Assembly (NCBI GenBank): GCA_900549485.1 | Contig: UROG01000006.1 | Span: 1-64,000 of the forward strand | DNA from: an uncultured Eubacteriales bacterium | Lineage (GTDB): Bacteria > Bacillota > Clostridia > Oscillospirales > Oscillospiraceae | Direction of reading: 5' to 3' | DNA length: 64,000 nt | In this document: positions 41,921 to 51,764 of the stretch, in pieces | How the letters are laid out: every line of letters begins with the position of its first letter | Numbering within the stretch: the stretch's first letter is position 1 | Made by a program: the position numbers and the translations under genes | The notes under the pieces: generated by a model | What the model was told of the DNA's origin: nothing | Seen by the model: only the letters and a program-made list of their open reading frames with translations | Database searches by the model: none

Positions 41921-43177
41921 TCATCTGTGTTCAAGCTCAATATCCGCCCCTATTGCGGAAAGGCACTTATCAAAAGCGTCGTAGCCGCGTGTTATGTGTC
42001 CCTCGTCAAGAATAACGGTTTCCCCTTCGGCACACAGTCCCGCAACTATCATTGCCGCGCCTCCTCTGAGGTCGGTCGCTCTGAGAGTATTTCCAACAAG
42101 CCTATCCGTGCCGGTAATATGCGCCGTTTTGTCGTTTACGGTTATTTCCGCACCTAGCTTATTAAGCTCCTCCACCTGTCTGAAGCGGTTTTCAAAAATG
42201 TTTTCCGTGATACTCGTCGTCCCGTCCGCTTTCAAAAGCGCCGCCATAAGCACGGGCTGCACATCCGTCGGAAAGCCGGGATACGGATATGTAAAAATCT
42301 TACCTGGAGAATGAAGCGTTCCCGGAGAGGATATTATAAGCGAATCGTGTTTTGTTATTATATCACATCCGCTGCGCTTTAGAAAGCTCGAAACGGCAAA
42401 AAAATGCTCCGGCAGAACATTTTTCAGTTCCACGCATCCGCCGGCAGCCGCCGTGCAGCAGCATATGGTGGATGCAACTATGCGGTCAGGGATAATTTCA
42501 CAGCTAACAGCCTTTTTTGCCCGGAAGCCGTCAATAACTATGCGGGAAGTGCCCGCGCCGTGTATCCTCGCGCCGAGACCGTTGAGATAATCCTGAAGCG
42601 CGGTTATCTCAGGCTCTCTCGCCGCCCCATTGATCACCGTTTTGCCGCTTGCGCCGCAGGCGGCAAGCATTATATTCTCTGTCGCGCCCACGCTCGGAAA
42701 ACTAAGGCATATCTCCGCGCCTTTAAGCTCATCCGCTTTACAGAAGATTTCTCCGTCGTTTTCCTCTATGTACGCGCCCATACGGCGCAGTGAATCCAGA
42801 TGCAGGTCTATCGGTCTTTTTCCGAGACGGCACCCGCCCGGAAGGGATAGCTTTGCTTCTCTGCATCTTGCCGCCAATGCACCCAAAAAAATGACCGATG
42901 AGCGCATTTCCCTCATGAGATCAAACGGGATCTCGCTTCCGGAGACCGACGAAGAATCTATAAAAACACTGTTTCCTTCCTGAACGGCGGTACAGCCGAG
43001 GCTTCGAAGGATACGCAGCGCCGCGTCTACATCTCTGAGTTTGGGGACATTTGTAAGCTCCGTCCTTGCAGGGCAGACAATGCTCGCCGCCAGAATCGGC
43101 AGGGAGGCGTTTTTTGAGCCCTGCACATAAGACGTTCCCTCAAGTCTTCTCCCGCCCCGTATGCGCCAAATATCCAT
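41921..43177 (-). CDS. murA: UDP-GlcNAc 1-carboxyvinyltransferase MurA
   Basis: 418 residues, first committed step of peptidoglycan synthesis (PEP transfer to UDP-GlcNAc). Recognised parts are YVQGSKNASLPILAASI at the start with the Lys-Asn pair, LPGGCRLGKRPIDLHLDSL and YPGFPTDVQPVLMAALL. In place of the usual catalytic CxxAP loop (near residue 115) I read ALAARCREAKLSLPGGC, so the Cys is present with a changed context. RBS GGGGAGG precedes ATG. Confidence 0.93.
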   Translation of the reverse strand: MDIWRIRGGRRLEGTSYVQGSKNASLPILAASIVCPARTELTNVPKLRDVDAALRILRSLGCTAVQEGNSVFIDSSSVSGSEIPFDLMREMRSSVIFLGALAARCREAKLSLPGGCRLGKRPIDLHLDSLRRMGAYIEENDGEIFCKADELKGAEICLSFPSVGATENIMLAACGASGKTVINGAAREPEITALQDYLNGLGARIHGAGTSRIVIDGFRAKKAVSCEIIPDRIVASTICCCTAAAGGCVELKNVLPEHFFAVSSFLKRSGCDIITKHDSLIISSPGTLHSPGKIFTYPYPGFPTDVQPVLMAALLKADGTTSITENIFENRFRQVEELNKLGAEITVNDKTAHITGTDRLVGNTLRATDLRGGAAMIVAGLCAEGETVILDEGHITRGYDAFDKCLSAIGADIELEHR

Positions 43178-43266
43178 AATAATCCTCCCCGTGCTTTTTT
43201 CAGTCCATACTATGCATGGGAAGGATACTGTGTGCCTGTATTATACCGGCTGACGGATAAAGGGCG

Positions 43267-44391
43267 CTATTTTTTTTCGGTCAGCCCGAGAACTATTTCG
43301 CATATTCTGTCAACTGCGTTTGTTACGGCAAGCGACCTCATTGCCCCTGACATTTTGCTGAGCGCATCCTCATCCTTGACAAGCGCACAAATGTCATCAA
43401 AAAACGCGCCGCTCTCCAGCTCGCTTTCAAGATACACCTTTGCGCCTCCCGCGTTTTCCAGAACGCGAGCGTTATGCTCCTGATGGTTATTCGTAACATT
43501 CGGGGAGGGCACTATCACGGCGGGCTTCCCCATGTAGCACAGTTCCGCAAGAGTGGACGCCCCCGCACGGCACATGATAAGGTCAGCCGCCGCCATCACC
43601 TTAGGCATATCATAGATATACTCGCGCACATCAGCCCCCTGAATGGCCTTGCCCATCGTTTTTTCGCTGAGCTTTGACGTAAAGTCCTTATAGTAGCGTT
43701 TTCCGACCGAATGGATGATATTGAAGCTTCCGTCCATCCTGTCGCTGCAAAGAAACTCCGCAACAACGTCGTTCATGTGTCCCGCGCCGAGAGAACCCCA
43801 GACGGAAACGATAAGCGGCTTATCCGCATCAAGACCAAGCTCTCTCTTTGCCTGCTCCTTTGAAAAGCTATCAAACTGCCCTCTGACGGGCGTCCCCGTA
43901 ACCTCGACCCTTTCGGGGTGACGGTAATGGGCAACGCTGTCAGAAAAACCGACCATTATCCGCTCCACCCTATCGGCAAGCATCTTCGTCGTCAGCCCCG
44001 GAACGGCGTTGCTCTCATGCACGGCGCACGGTATGCCCAGCTCCTCCGCCGCAATTATGACCGGGTAGCATACATAGCCGCCAGTACCGATAACGGCATC
44101 GGGTTTGTATTCGCGCATGATCTTCTTCGCTTCGCGTGTGGAAACGGCGACGTTTTTTATCGTTTCAATATTATGCTTCACAGCCTCAAGGTTATGGCCC
44201 CGGCTGAGGTTTGTGACCGTGAGAGTGCGTATATCATAGCCCTCCCGCGGAACAAGCTCCGTCTCCATATGATCTTTGGCTCCGATAAAGAGTATGCCGC
44301 AGTCCGGCATAAGCTCCCTGAGCCTTCCGGCAACCGCTATTGCCGGATTTATATGACCAGCGGTTCCCCCGCAAGTAAGGACAAATTTCAT
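43267..44391 (-). CDS. murG: MurG, lipid II-forming GlcNAc transferase
   Basis: 374 residues, GT-B fold. The start LTCGGTAGHINPAIAVA is the acceptor loop, and MCRAGASTLAEL with NHQEHNARVLENAGGA are donor-site motifs. It acts on the inner face of the membrane, turning lipid I into lipid II. It lies between ftsW and murA in the dcw cluster. Length is typical. Confidence 0.96.
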   Translation of the reverse strand: MKFVLTCGGTAGHINPAIAVAGRLRELMPDCGILFIGAKDHMETELVPREGYDIRTLTVTNLSRGHNLEAVKHNIETIKNVAVSTREAKKIMREYKPDAVIGTGGYVCYPVIIAAEELGIPCAVHESNAVPGLTTKMLADRVERIMVGFSDSVAHYRHPERVEVTGTPVRGQFDSFSKEQAKRELGLDADKPLIVSVWGSLGAGHMNDVVAEFLCSDRMDGSFNIIHSVGKRYYKDFTSKLSEKTMGKAIQGADVREYIYDMPKVMAAADLIMCRAGASTLAELCYMGKPAVIVPSPNVTNNHQEHNARVLENAGGAKVYLESELESGAFFDDICALVKDEDALSKMSGAMRSLAVTNAVDRICEIVLGLTEKK

Positions 44392-44410
44392 ATAACGCGT
44401 CCCTTTCCTA

Positions 44411-45568
44411 TCAGTAAATTATATTTCTTGAAGCACCAAGCACAATCCCCATTTCAAACAGGTCAAGCATAAGCGCCGTGCCGCCGTAGCTGAAAAACGG
44501 CAGTGAAATTCCCGTGCAGGGAATAAGATTTGTGACAACGGCAATATTCAGAAAGACCTGAACGGCAAGCAGCGAGGTGATCCCCGCACAGACAAGGAAG
44601 CTGAAGGAGTCTGCACAGTGCAGCGCTATCCAATAGCCCCTGAGGATAAGCAGGGAAAAGAGCACAATGACAAGCGCCGCGCCGATAAAGCCTGTTTCCT
44701 CGCACAGCACGGAGAAAATGAAATCGTTATGCTCTTCCGGAAGGTAAAGAAATTTCTGTCTGCTGCCTCCAAGCCCCAGTCCGCTCAGTCCTCCGGAGCC
44801 TATGGAATACAGCGACTGAACTATCTGGTACCCCTCATCCGAGGAGCTTGCGAACGGATCTCTCCATGTGCTGATTCTTTCCGAGGCATACGGGAACATT
44901 GTCAGAAGAACCGTAAGCCCCGCGCCCGCCGCCGCGAAAGCCGCAGCAAACCACCCTATCCTGACACCGCCGAGGAACATCATGATCCCGCCTATTGCCG
45001 CGATTATCACAGACGCAGAAAAATGCGGTTCAAGGACAAGCAGCCCGATTATCACGGCAATGACCGAAACAAAGGGTATTATACCATACTTTACCGTCTT
45101 CATGCCAGACCTTATTTTGCCGATCATTGCAGAAAATGAAATTATCACGGCAAGCTTGGCAAGCTCCGACGGTTGAAGCGTAAGTCCGCCTACCCCTATC
45201 CACCTTCTCGCACCGTTGGCCTTGACGCCGATAAACGGCACGAGCAGCAGCAAAACGATCACTGCGCCCAAAAAACATGCGGCATATTTCCTGTATATGT
45301 ACATCGGCACATAGGATGCCGCGATCATCGCGGCAATGCCAAGAAGCGCATATATGAACTGCCTGACGAAGAAATATACGGGATTTCCGCCCGTTATACT
45401 GCCCGGATCGTAATACGCCCTTGCATAGCTGGACGAGAGCACCATTATGACGCCCATTGTCAGAAGTATCAGCACAAGCGCAAGGAACGACGAATCCATT
45501 CTTCTCCTTCGCTCCGGCATTGCGCCGGAAACGGAAAAGTCGGCGAGGCGGGCGCTTTCATAAAGCAT
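44411..45568 (-). CDS. ftsW: SEDS-family glycosyltransferase FtsW
   Basis: 385 residues with about ten membrane helices. Typical blocks are RRWIGVGGLTLQPSELAKLA, PDGYQIVQS-like SDEGYQIVQSLYSIGSGGL, GLGLGGSRQKFLYLPEEHNDFIF and TGISLPFFSYGGTALM near the end. It polymerises glycan strands at the septum together with a class B PBP such as the SpoVD-type gene upstream. GGGAGG precedes the ATG at 45568. Confidence 0.95.
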   Translation of the reverse strand: MLYESARLADFSVSGAMPERRRRMDSSFLALVLILLTMGVIMVLSSSYARAYYDPGSITGGNPVYFFVRQFIYALLGIAAMIAASYVPMYIYRKYAACFLGAVIVLLLLVPFIGVKANGARRWIGVGGLTLQPSELAKLAVIISFSAMIGKIRSGMKTVKYGIIPFVSVIAVIIGLLVLEPHFSASVIIAAIGGIMMFLGGVRIGWFAAAFAAAGAGLTVLLTMFPYASERISTWRDPFASSSDEGYQIVQSLYSIGSGGLSGLGLGGSRQKFLYLPEEHNDFIFSVLCEETGFIGAALVIVLFSLLILRGYWIALHCADSFSFLVCAGITSLLAVQVFLNIAVVTNLIPCTGISLPFFSYGGTALMLDLFEMGIVLGASRNIIY

Positions 45569-45601
45569 GCTACCACCTCCCCGACCCGATGCTTCATACC
45601 A

Positions 45602-46615
45602 TTAAATGAGAAAACGTTGATACACCCCAATAAATGATATGACGGCAAAGGCAAGAGATATGCCTGTAAAAAGAACAAACAGTTCTTTTTCTTTCCACTT
45701 TTTTCCTGTCCATCCGCCCATCTCGAGATGATGATGAAGCGGGGCCATTCTGAACACTCTTTTTCCGTGGGTAAGCTTGAAATAGGTTATCTGAATAATA
45801 TCAGACAGCGTTTCGACAATGAATACGATACCCAAAGTAATAAGTATCATCGGCATATCGTAGGCAAAGGCAAGCGCCGCGACCGCACCTCCGAGAAACA
45901 GCGAGCCGGTATCGCCCATGAAGACCTGCGCGGGATTAAAATTATATACCAGAAAGCCGATCAGCCCGCCGACCATACCGGATGCAAATACGCCAAGCTC
46001 ACCGTAGTTCTTGCCCCATAAGAGCGAAACCGCAACGAAAAACAGAAACACTGGCACCGAGGTGCCGGCGGCAAGGCCGTCGATGCCGTCGGTAATATTT
46101 ACCGCGTTCACAGTTCCGACAATGACAAACGCCGCAAAGACGAAATAGAGCCATTCCGGCATCAGCACCGTAACATTGAAAAACGGAATATAGAGGTTCG
46201 GCGTAAGATAGCCGATCTCCCTCATCAGAAGCACAAAGACAAGCGCGGCGACCAATTGCAGAAGAAATTTGGCCTTTGCGGTAAGGCCGAGGTTTCTGTT
46301 GTTCTTGAGCTTTTCCCAATCGTCAAGAAAACCTATCGCGCCGAATACAAGAGCAAACAGCAGCACAAAGATATGGACATAGTTGCCGTGCAGCATACCC
46401 TCGAACCCGACGGTAAGACACACAAACGTCACGGCGCAGATAAAAATCACCCCGCCCATAGTAGGCGTACCGCTCTTGTTCATATGCCATGTCGGCCCGT
46501 CAGGTCTTATTTCCTGCCCCGCCTTTTGTTTTCTCAGCCACGGGATATAGAATTTTCCGAACGCCGTTGCAAACAGAAACGCCAGCACAAAGGCGCAAAT
46601 CAGCTTAATAGTCAT
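45602..46615 (-). CDS. mraY: MraY, phospho-MurNAc-pentapeptide translocase
   Basis: 337 residues, about ten membrane helices, making lipid I at the inner membrane face. Motifs are GTPTMGGVIF, FGAIGFLDDWEK (metal-binding Asp pair), NAVNITDGIDGLAAG, GDTGSLFLGG and MAPLHHHLEMGGW. The ATG at 46615 has GGAG 5 nt away; a GTG at 46639 overlapping murE is less likely. It follows murE directly, with no murF in between. Confidence 0.95.
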   Translation of the reverse strand: MTIKLICAFVLAFLFATAFGKFYIPWLRKQKAGQEIRPDGPTWHMNKSGTPTMGGVIFICAVTFVCLTVGFEGMLHGNYVHIFVLLFALVFGAIGFLDDWEKLKNNRNLGLTAKAKFLLQLVAALVFVLLMREIGYLTPNLYIPFFNVTVLMPEWLYFVFAAFVIVGTVNAVNITDGIDGLAAGTSVPVFLFFVAVSLLWGKNYGELGVFASGMVGGLIGFLVYNFNPAQVFMGDTGSLFLGGAVAALAFAYDMPMILITLGIVFIVETLSDIIQITYFKLTHGKRVFRMAPLHHHLEMGGWTGKKWKEKELFVLFTGISLAFAVISFIGVYQRFLI

Positions 46616-46635
46616 ATTCGCTCCATATGCCGCGC

Positions 46636-48096
46636 TCACTTCGCGGCACGTTTTCTTTCCTCAAGCCACTCGGCCACTATCTCGCGTTCATCCATGTGAT
46701 GCTTCTCGTGTCCAACGACCTGATAGTCCTCGTGACCTTTTCCGGCTAATAATATTACATCACCGGGGCGGGCGTTGTCAATAGCCCAATGAATGGCTTC
46801 TATTCTGTCGCATATAACTTTTTTGGGCGTGCGCTTGTTTTTCATTCCCTCGACTATTTCTCGGATTATTTCCTCCGGCTCCTCCGTTCTGGGGTTATCG
46901 CTCGTCACAATAACAAGGTCCGAATTGTCCGCCGCTATCGCGCCCATTATCGGCCGCTTCGCCTTGTCCCTGTCGCCGCCGCAGCCGAAAAGCGCGATAA
47001 GCCGCCCTTTCGTTACAGGCCTCAGGGTTTTAAGCACGTTTTCAAGGGCGTCGGGCTTGTGTGAATAATCAATCACGATCGAATAATCCCCGTCTGTCGG
47101 CACGATCTCGACTCTGCCCTTAACGCCCTTTGCGCTCTCAAGCGCATCAGCGCAGCCGCCGAGGCTCACGCCAAGAGCCATGCACACGGATATGGCGCCC
47201 AAGGCATTATGTACCGAAAACAGCCCCGGAATGGCGAGTCTGACAATGGCAAGCTCATCGCCGCACACCGCCGCAAAGCGCACGCCGTTGGCGCTGAGGC
47301 GTATATCCTTCGCTGTAAGATCGGCGTCGTTTCTCTCTGCGGAAAAGCTTCTTATCGCGCACGTCTCTCCGGCGCACATAAAATCAAACCACTTGTCGTC
47401 TTTATTTATGCATGCAGCGGAGCACTGCGAAAACAGCTTTTTCTTCGCGGCGGCGTACTTTTCCATCGTTCCGTGAAGATCAAGATGATCCTGCGACAGA
47501 TTAGTATACTCGGCAACGTCATAGTGTATTCCGGCAACTCGCTCCATCTCCAGCGAATGGGAGGAAACCTCCATAACTACGTGGGTACACCCTGCATCCG
47601 CCATGCGTCTGAAAAGTCCGTGCAGCTCAAGACTTTCGGGCGTGGTCATCTCACTGTGGATATGCTCATCGCCGATCATATTGCCGTTTGTGCCGATCAA
47701 TCCCACCTTGGCGTTCAGCTTCTTCTCGAGAATATGCTTGATAAGATAGCTTGATGTGGTTTTGCCGCTGGTGCCGGTAATGCCTATCATTTTCATTCCG
47801 GCGGCGGGATTGCCATAGAAATTGCCGCTCATCAGGGCAAGCGCACGGCGGCAGTCATCCGTGAGGACATACGGGATATCCGTTTCCGGCACACTGCTGC
47901 ATACAACGACTGACGCGCCGTTTTCCGCCGCCATAGGGATGAATTTATGTCCATCCGTACTGAGGCCTTTTATTGCGACGAAAGCATCGCCCGCCTTTGT
48001 CAGCTTTGAATTGTAGCTGATACCGGTAATTTCACATTCCGTATCCGCTGTACATTCAATAACATTTACTTTTTCCAATAAATTTTTAAGTTTCAT
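46636..48096 (-). CDS. murE: MurE, UDP-MurNAc-tripeptide ligase
   Basis: 486 residues, ATP-dependent ligase adding the third stem-peptide residue. The P-loop is GITGTSGKTTSSYL, with DVAEYTNLSQDHLDLHGTMEKY and SDNPRTEEPEEII. SDNPR followed by TEEPEEII resembles the DNPR signature of meso-diaminopimelate-adding enzymes, suggesting a meso-DAP wall. The start MKLKNLLEKV at 48096 matches the family; the longer frame runs into spoVD. Confidence 0.95.
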   Translation of the reverse strand: MKLKNLLEKVNVIECTADTECEITGISYNSKLTKAGDAFVAIKGLSTDGHKFIPMAAENGASVVVCSSVPETDIPYVLTDDCRRALALMSGNFYGNPAAGMKMIGITGTSGKTTSSYLIKHILEKKLNAKVGLIGTNGNMIGDEHIHSEMTTPESLELHGLFRRMADAGCTHVVMEVSSHSLEMERVAGIHYDVAEYTNLSQDHLDLHGTMEKYAAAKKKLFSQCSAACINKDDKWFDFMCAGETCAIRSFSAERNDADLTAKDIRLSANGVRFAAVCGDELAIVRLAIPGLFSVHNALGAISVCMALGVSLGGCADALESAKGVKGRVEIVPTDGDYSIVIDYSHKPDALENVLKTLRPVTKGRLIALFGCGGDRDKAKRPIMGAIAADNSDLVIVTSDNPRTEEPEEIIREIVEGMKNKRTPKKVICDRIEAIHWAIDNARPGDVILLAGKGHEDYQVVGHEKHHMDEREIVAEWLEERKRAAK

Positions 48097-48109
48097 TCCG
48101 CCGACCTTC

Positions 48110-50419
48110 CTAATATCTTCCAAGCATGGCCTCATCGTCCTTCATGAGCGATACTTCGACCACCGCCCCGTGCTTCATCACGCTTCCCGGACTTATGCTC
48201 TGCCAGCTTACCGTTTCCTTCATATCGTCAACGGGACTTATCGAATTTATGTATATGCCGTAATACGACAGCGCATCCCTCGCATCTTCATAGCTCATCC
48301 CCGTCACATCCGGAAGCGTCTCGGATTCGCGGGAAATTTCTGCGTCAAAGTAAAGTATCACTTCTGTGCCTTCTGCTATGGATGTACCTGCCGCGGGAAG
48401 CTGCGCCGTTATGACGCTGCCGTCTCCGATAGTCCTGTACCGCAGGGAGCAGTCGTCCAGAAGCGGTCTGGCCTCCGTGATATCCTTATTCAGCAGCATC
48501 GGCATAACGGTTGATGCGTTCTTTTCCGAATCATTTTCTATATGCATGTACGGCAGGATATCCGCCATCATCCGCCCCACCACAGGAGCTGCCATCTGTC
48601 CTCCGCTTATATATACTCCGGACTTATCCGATGGGGTATCAAGAAAGATAAGCACTGCGATCTTCGGGTCGTCGGCAGGGGCAAATCCGACGAATGACAC
48701 GATATACTCTTTCTTTCCGGTCTTGGCCTCAAGACTTACCTTTTCACTTGTTCCAGTTTTGCCGCCTATTTTGTATCCGTCTACCGCCGCGTTTCTCCCC
48801 GTGCCTTCGTTTCTGTCGCCTACTACTCTTTCAAGTATCGTTCTGACCTTCTCACTCGTCTGTGCGCTTATTACCTGCCTTATAGTCTCCGGCGCTTTCT
48901 CTTTCACAGTATTGCCCGACGCGTCTGTAATTTTTCCGACGACATACGGCTTCATCAGATTGCCGCCGTTTACGCACGCGCTCACGGCGCTTATAAGCTG
49001 GAGCGGAGTTATTGTAAAGGTCTGCCCGAAGGAGGCTGCCGCAAGCTGTGAGAGATTTTTCCTGGAGCAGAAAACATTCTTGCTCCACCATATACTGCCG
49101 CTCTCTCCGGCAAGGTCGATCCCTGTTTTCGCCGTAAGCTGTGCATCGTCATCCTCACTGAGCTTCAGGAAACCGAACGCATCACAGTAATCGTAAAATT
49201 TTTCGCTGCCTACACGCTGACCTATGTTGACAAAAGCAACGTTGCACGAATGCTGCACAGCTTCTGTCAGCGTCTGTGAGCCGTGACCGCCGCTTTTCCA
49301 GCAGCGTATGGGACTGGTCCTCCCCTGCACATTTACGGCGCCCGGGCAGAAAAAGCTGTCGTTAATGTCGGCAGCGCCTTCCTCCAGCGCCATTGCAAGC
49401 GTAATTATCTTAAACGTGGAGCCCGGCTCATAGGTGTCGGACAGAGCCTTGTTGCGCCACTGCTTTGTCTGCGCCTGCCTGAGTATATTATCCGCTTCCT
49501 CCTTTGTCGGCGCCGCGTTCATCAGGTTTTTTACATCATCGCTTACATCAAGGAAGTTGTTGAGATCATACCCGTCAAGGGACACCATTGCAAGTATTTC
49601 CCCGGTGTTCACATCCATGGTGATCGCGCCTGCGCCGTTTTGTATATCATAATCCCTGACAGCCTGCTTGAGATGCTTTTCGATATAATATTGGATAGAA
49701 GTGTCTATCGTAGTTACGATATTCATGCCCTCTTTACCGGGCTGAAAATCTTCAAAGCCGGAAAACAGCAGTTCAGTTCCGTAGGCGTTTGCCGCCCTCA
49801 CGGTTTTTCCGGAGGTTCCGGCAAGAACAGAGTCATACTGCGCTTCTATTCCCTCAAGCCCGTAATTATCCGTGCCGACAAATCCGACCACATGGCAGGC
49901 AAGCGAGGAATTCGGGTAATACCTTTTTGTATCCGTTTCAAGCCTTACCCCGCGCAGAGAGTTGTCTATCTTGAACTGCCGCACTTTCTGTGCCGTCTCC
50001 CTGTCGAGCTTTCTTGCGACAGTAACATACCACGAGCCTTTCTGCTCTTCCTTCTTTAGTATATCATCTCGGTCAAGTCCGAGTATTCCGGCAAGTCCGT
50101 CGGCAATAAGTTTCTTGTCCTCGCCGTACATTTCTATCTCAGCGGGACTCAGATAGACATTTTCGACCGAAGCGCTGACGGCAAGGGGATTCATGTTTCT
50201 GTCGTAGATAACGCCCCTCTCCGCCGTTGTAGGAGCCTGCCTGAGCTGCTGTGAGATCGCCATTGACTCGTAATGCTCGTGCTCACAGATCTGGATTTTG
50301 TATAGCCTCACCAAAAGGAGCAGAAAAGCGCCTATGCCGCACACAGACATAAGCACGAGCGTGCGTATAAGCATCTGCCTTGTCGGTACGGCTCTGAGTT
50401 CACCCTTGCCTGTTTTCAT
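48110..50419 (-). CDS. spoVD: SpoVD/FtsI-type class B penicillin-binding protein with PASTA tail
   Basis: 769 residues: one N-terminal membrane helix (about 17-38), PBP dimer domain (ERGVIYDRNMNPLAVS), transpeptidase domain with SxxK in EPGSTFKI, SCN in HSCNVAF and KTGTSE. Two C-terminal PASTA domains follow the transpeptidase (one starting PMLLNKDITEARPLL, one starting LPDVTGMSYEDARDAL). ATG 50419 is preceded by AGGGGG; two upstream ATGs have no such site. In Clostridia this position encodes the septal or spore-cortex PBP partner of FtsW. Confidence 0.94.
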   Translation of the reverse strand: MKTGKGELRAVPTRQMLIRTLVLMSVCGIGAFLLLLVRLYKIQICEHEHYESMAISQQLRQAPTTAERGVIYDRNMNPLAVSASVENVYLSPAEIEMYGEDKKLIADGLAGILGLDRDDILKKEEQKGSWYVTVARKLDRETAQKVRQFKIDNSLRGVRLETDTKRYYPNSSLACHVVGFVGTDNYGLEGIEAQYDSVLAGTSGKTVRAANAYGTELLFSGFEDFQPGKEGMNIVTTIDTSIQYYIEKHLKQAVRDYDIQNGAGAITMDVNTGEILAMVSLDGYDLNNFLDVSDDVKNLMNAAPTKEEADNILRQAQTKQWRNKALSDTYEPGSTFKIITLAMALEEGAADINDSFFCPGAVNVQGRTSPIRCWKSGGHGSQTLTEAVQHSCNVAFVNIGQRVGSEKFYDYCDAFGFLKLSEDDDAQLTAKTGIDLAGESGSIWWSKNVFCSRKNLSQLAAASFGQTFTITPLQLISAVSACVNGGNLMKPYVVGKITDASGNTVKEKAPETIRQVISAQTSEKVRTILERVVGDRNEGTGRNAAVDGYKIGGKTGTSEKVSLEAKTGKKEYIVSFVGFAPADDPKIAVLIFLDTPSDKSGVYISGGQMAAPVVGRMMADILPYMHIENDSEKNASTVMPMLLNKDITEARPLLDDCSLRYRTIGDGSVITAQLPAAGTSIAEGTEVILYFDAEISRESETLPDVTGMSYEDARDALSYYGIYINSISPVDDMKETVSWQSISPGSVMKHGAVVEVSLMKDDEAMLGRY

Positions 50420-50494
50420 AAGCGCTGCCCCCTGCATAAATGATATGACCTTATATAATATATTCATGCAGAGCCTGAATTAAAACCTCGGTTT

Positions 50495-50776
50495 TTAATC
50501 CGATATGACCAGATATTCGATAGCATCCGCCGGGCATTTTATCATACCGGCTTTTTCCGCGTATGCGGCAATAGCGTCAAGGCTTGTCATGCGCTCAAGC
50601 TCTGCCGACAGCAGTGCATTTTCCTGTTTTAAGGCGGTGATTTGTTTTTCGAGCTTTTCAGCGCTGTCGCTTATCGCGTTGAGCTTTATGGACATCAGCA
50701 GCGAAAGTATCAGCATTGCGGAAGAAAAAAGATACAGCACGGACGTAAAAAGAGATTCGGAAATTTTTTTTGCCAT
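50495..50776 (-). CDS. ftsL: FtsL-like septum protein
   Basis: 93 residues: basic start, one membrane helix at about 12-30, then a coiled coil (AISDSAEKLEKQITALKQEN). Its position between rsmH and spoVD is the conserved ftsL slot. Sequence is poorly conserved in this family, so the name rests mainly on topology and location. Confidence 0.75.
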   Translation of the reverse strand: MAKKISESLFTSVLYLFSSAMLILSLLMSIKLNAISDSAEKLEKQITALKQENALLSAELERMTSLDAIAAYAEKAGMIKCPADAIEYLVISD

Positions 50777-50828
50777 TTTAAGACCTTTTCACAAATTATT
50801 TGGCTGCTGACCGCCGTGGCCGCCGCGT

Positions 50829-51764
50829 TCAAACTTTCTCCGCAACACGTAGCTTTGCACTTCTTGAGCGCGGATTGCTTTCCAGCTCCTCTTCAGACGG
50901 AAGTATTGGCTTTCTTGAAACGGATCTCAGCGTTTTTACAAACCCGCATGTGCATATAGGCGCTTCCCTCGGGCAGGTACAGCCGTTTTCCCTTGCGGCA
51001 ATGCCGCTTTTTACAATTCTGTCCTCAAGCGAATGGAAGCTTATCACGCAAAGTCTCCCTCCGGGATTGAGCTTATCCGGCGCGGTCTCCATCATGCGCT
51101 CTATTGAACCGAGCTCATCGTTGACAGCTATTCTTATCGCCTGAAAGCAGCGCTTTGCCGGGTGCTGCTTTTCTCTCAGGGCGGCAGCGGGAAGAGCCGA
51201 CTTTATTATACCGACAAGCTCAAGAGTCGTTTCGATCGGTTTTTCAGCACGGTATTTCACGATCGCCGCGCTTATTCTGCGGGCATATCGCTCCTCACCG
51301 TAATCCCAGAATATTCTGTTGAGCCTGTCCTCGCTGTATCCGTTGACAACGTCGCTCGCTTTAAGCGAATCTCCGCTGTCCATGCGCATATCAAGAGGGG
51401 CGTCCCCCATATAGGAAAAACCGCGCTCCGTCTCGTCAAGCTGCGGCGAGGATACTCCAAGATCAAAAAGCATCCCATCCGCTCCGCCTATGCCGAGATT
51501 TTCAAGGATCTCCGCCGTATCGCAAAAATTACCGTGTACAAGCGTTACCCTGCCGCCGAAAACCGCAAGTCTCTTTCCGGCGCGCTCTATCGCACTCTCG
51601 TCCCTGTCGATCCCGATAAGTCTCCCGGTGCTCAGACGGGAGGCGATCTCATACGAGTGTCCGCCCATGCCGAGAGTTCCGTCAACATAGATGCCGTCCG
51701 GCTTTATATTCAGATTTTCTATACATTCATTAAGAAGCACGGAAATATGCTTTGGCTCACTCAT
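50829..51764 (-). CDS. rsmH: 16S rRNA (C1402-N4) methyltransferase RsmH
   Basis: 311 residues. The SAM-binding start is VDGTLGMGGHSYEIASRL, with LFDLGVSSPQLDETERGFSY and the C-terminal ISFHSLEDRIVK. It begins with ATG overlapping the mraZ stop (TGATG). The family modifies the ribosomal P site and is always the second dcw gene. Confidence 0.96.
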   Translation of the reverse strand: MSEPKHISVLLNECIENLNIKPDGIYVDGTLGMGGHSYEIASRLSTGRLIGIDRDESAIERAGKRLAVFGGRVTLVHGNFCDTAEILENLGIGGADGMLFDLGVSSPQLDETERGFSYMGDAPLDMRMDSGDSLKASDVVNGYSEDRLNRIFWDYGEERYARRISAAIVKYRAEKPIETTLELVGIIKSALPAAALREKQHPAKRCFQAIRIAVNDELGSIERMMETAPDKLNPGGRLCVISFHSLEDRIVKSGIAARENGCTCPREAPICTCGFVKTLRSVSRKPILPSEEELESNPRSRSAKLRVAEKV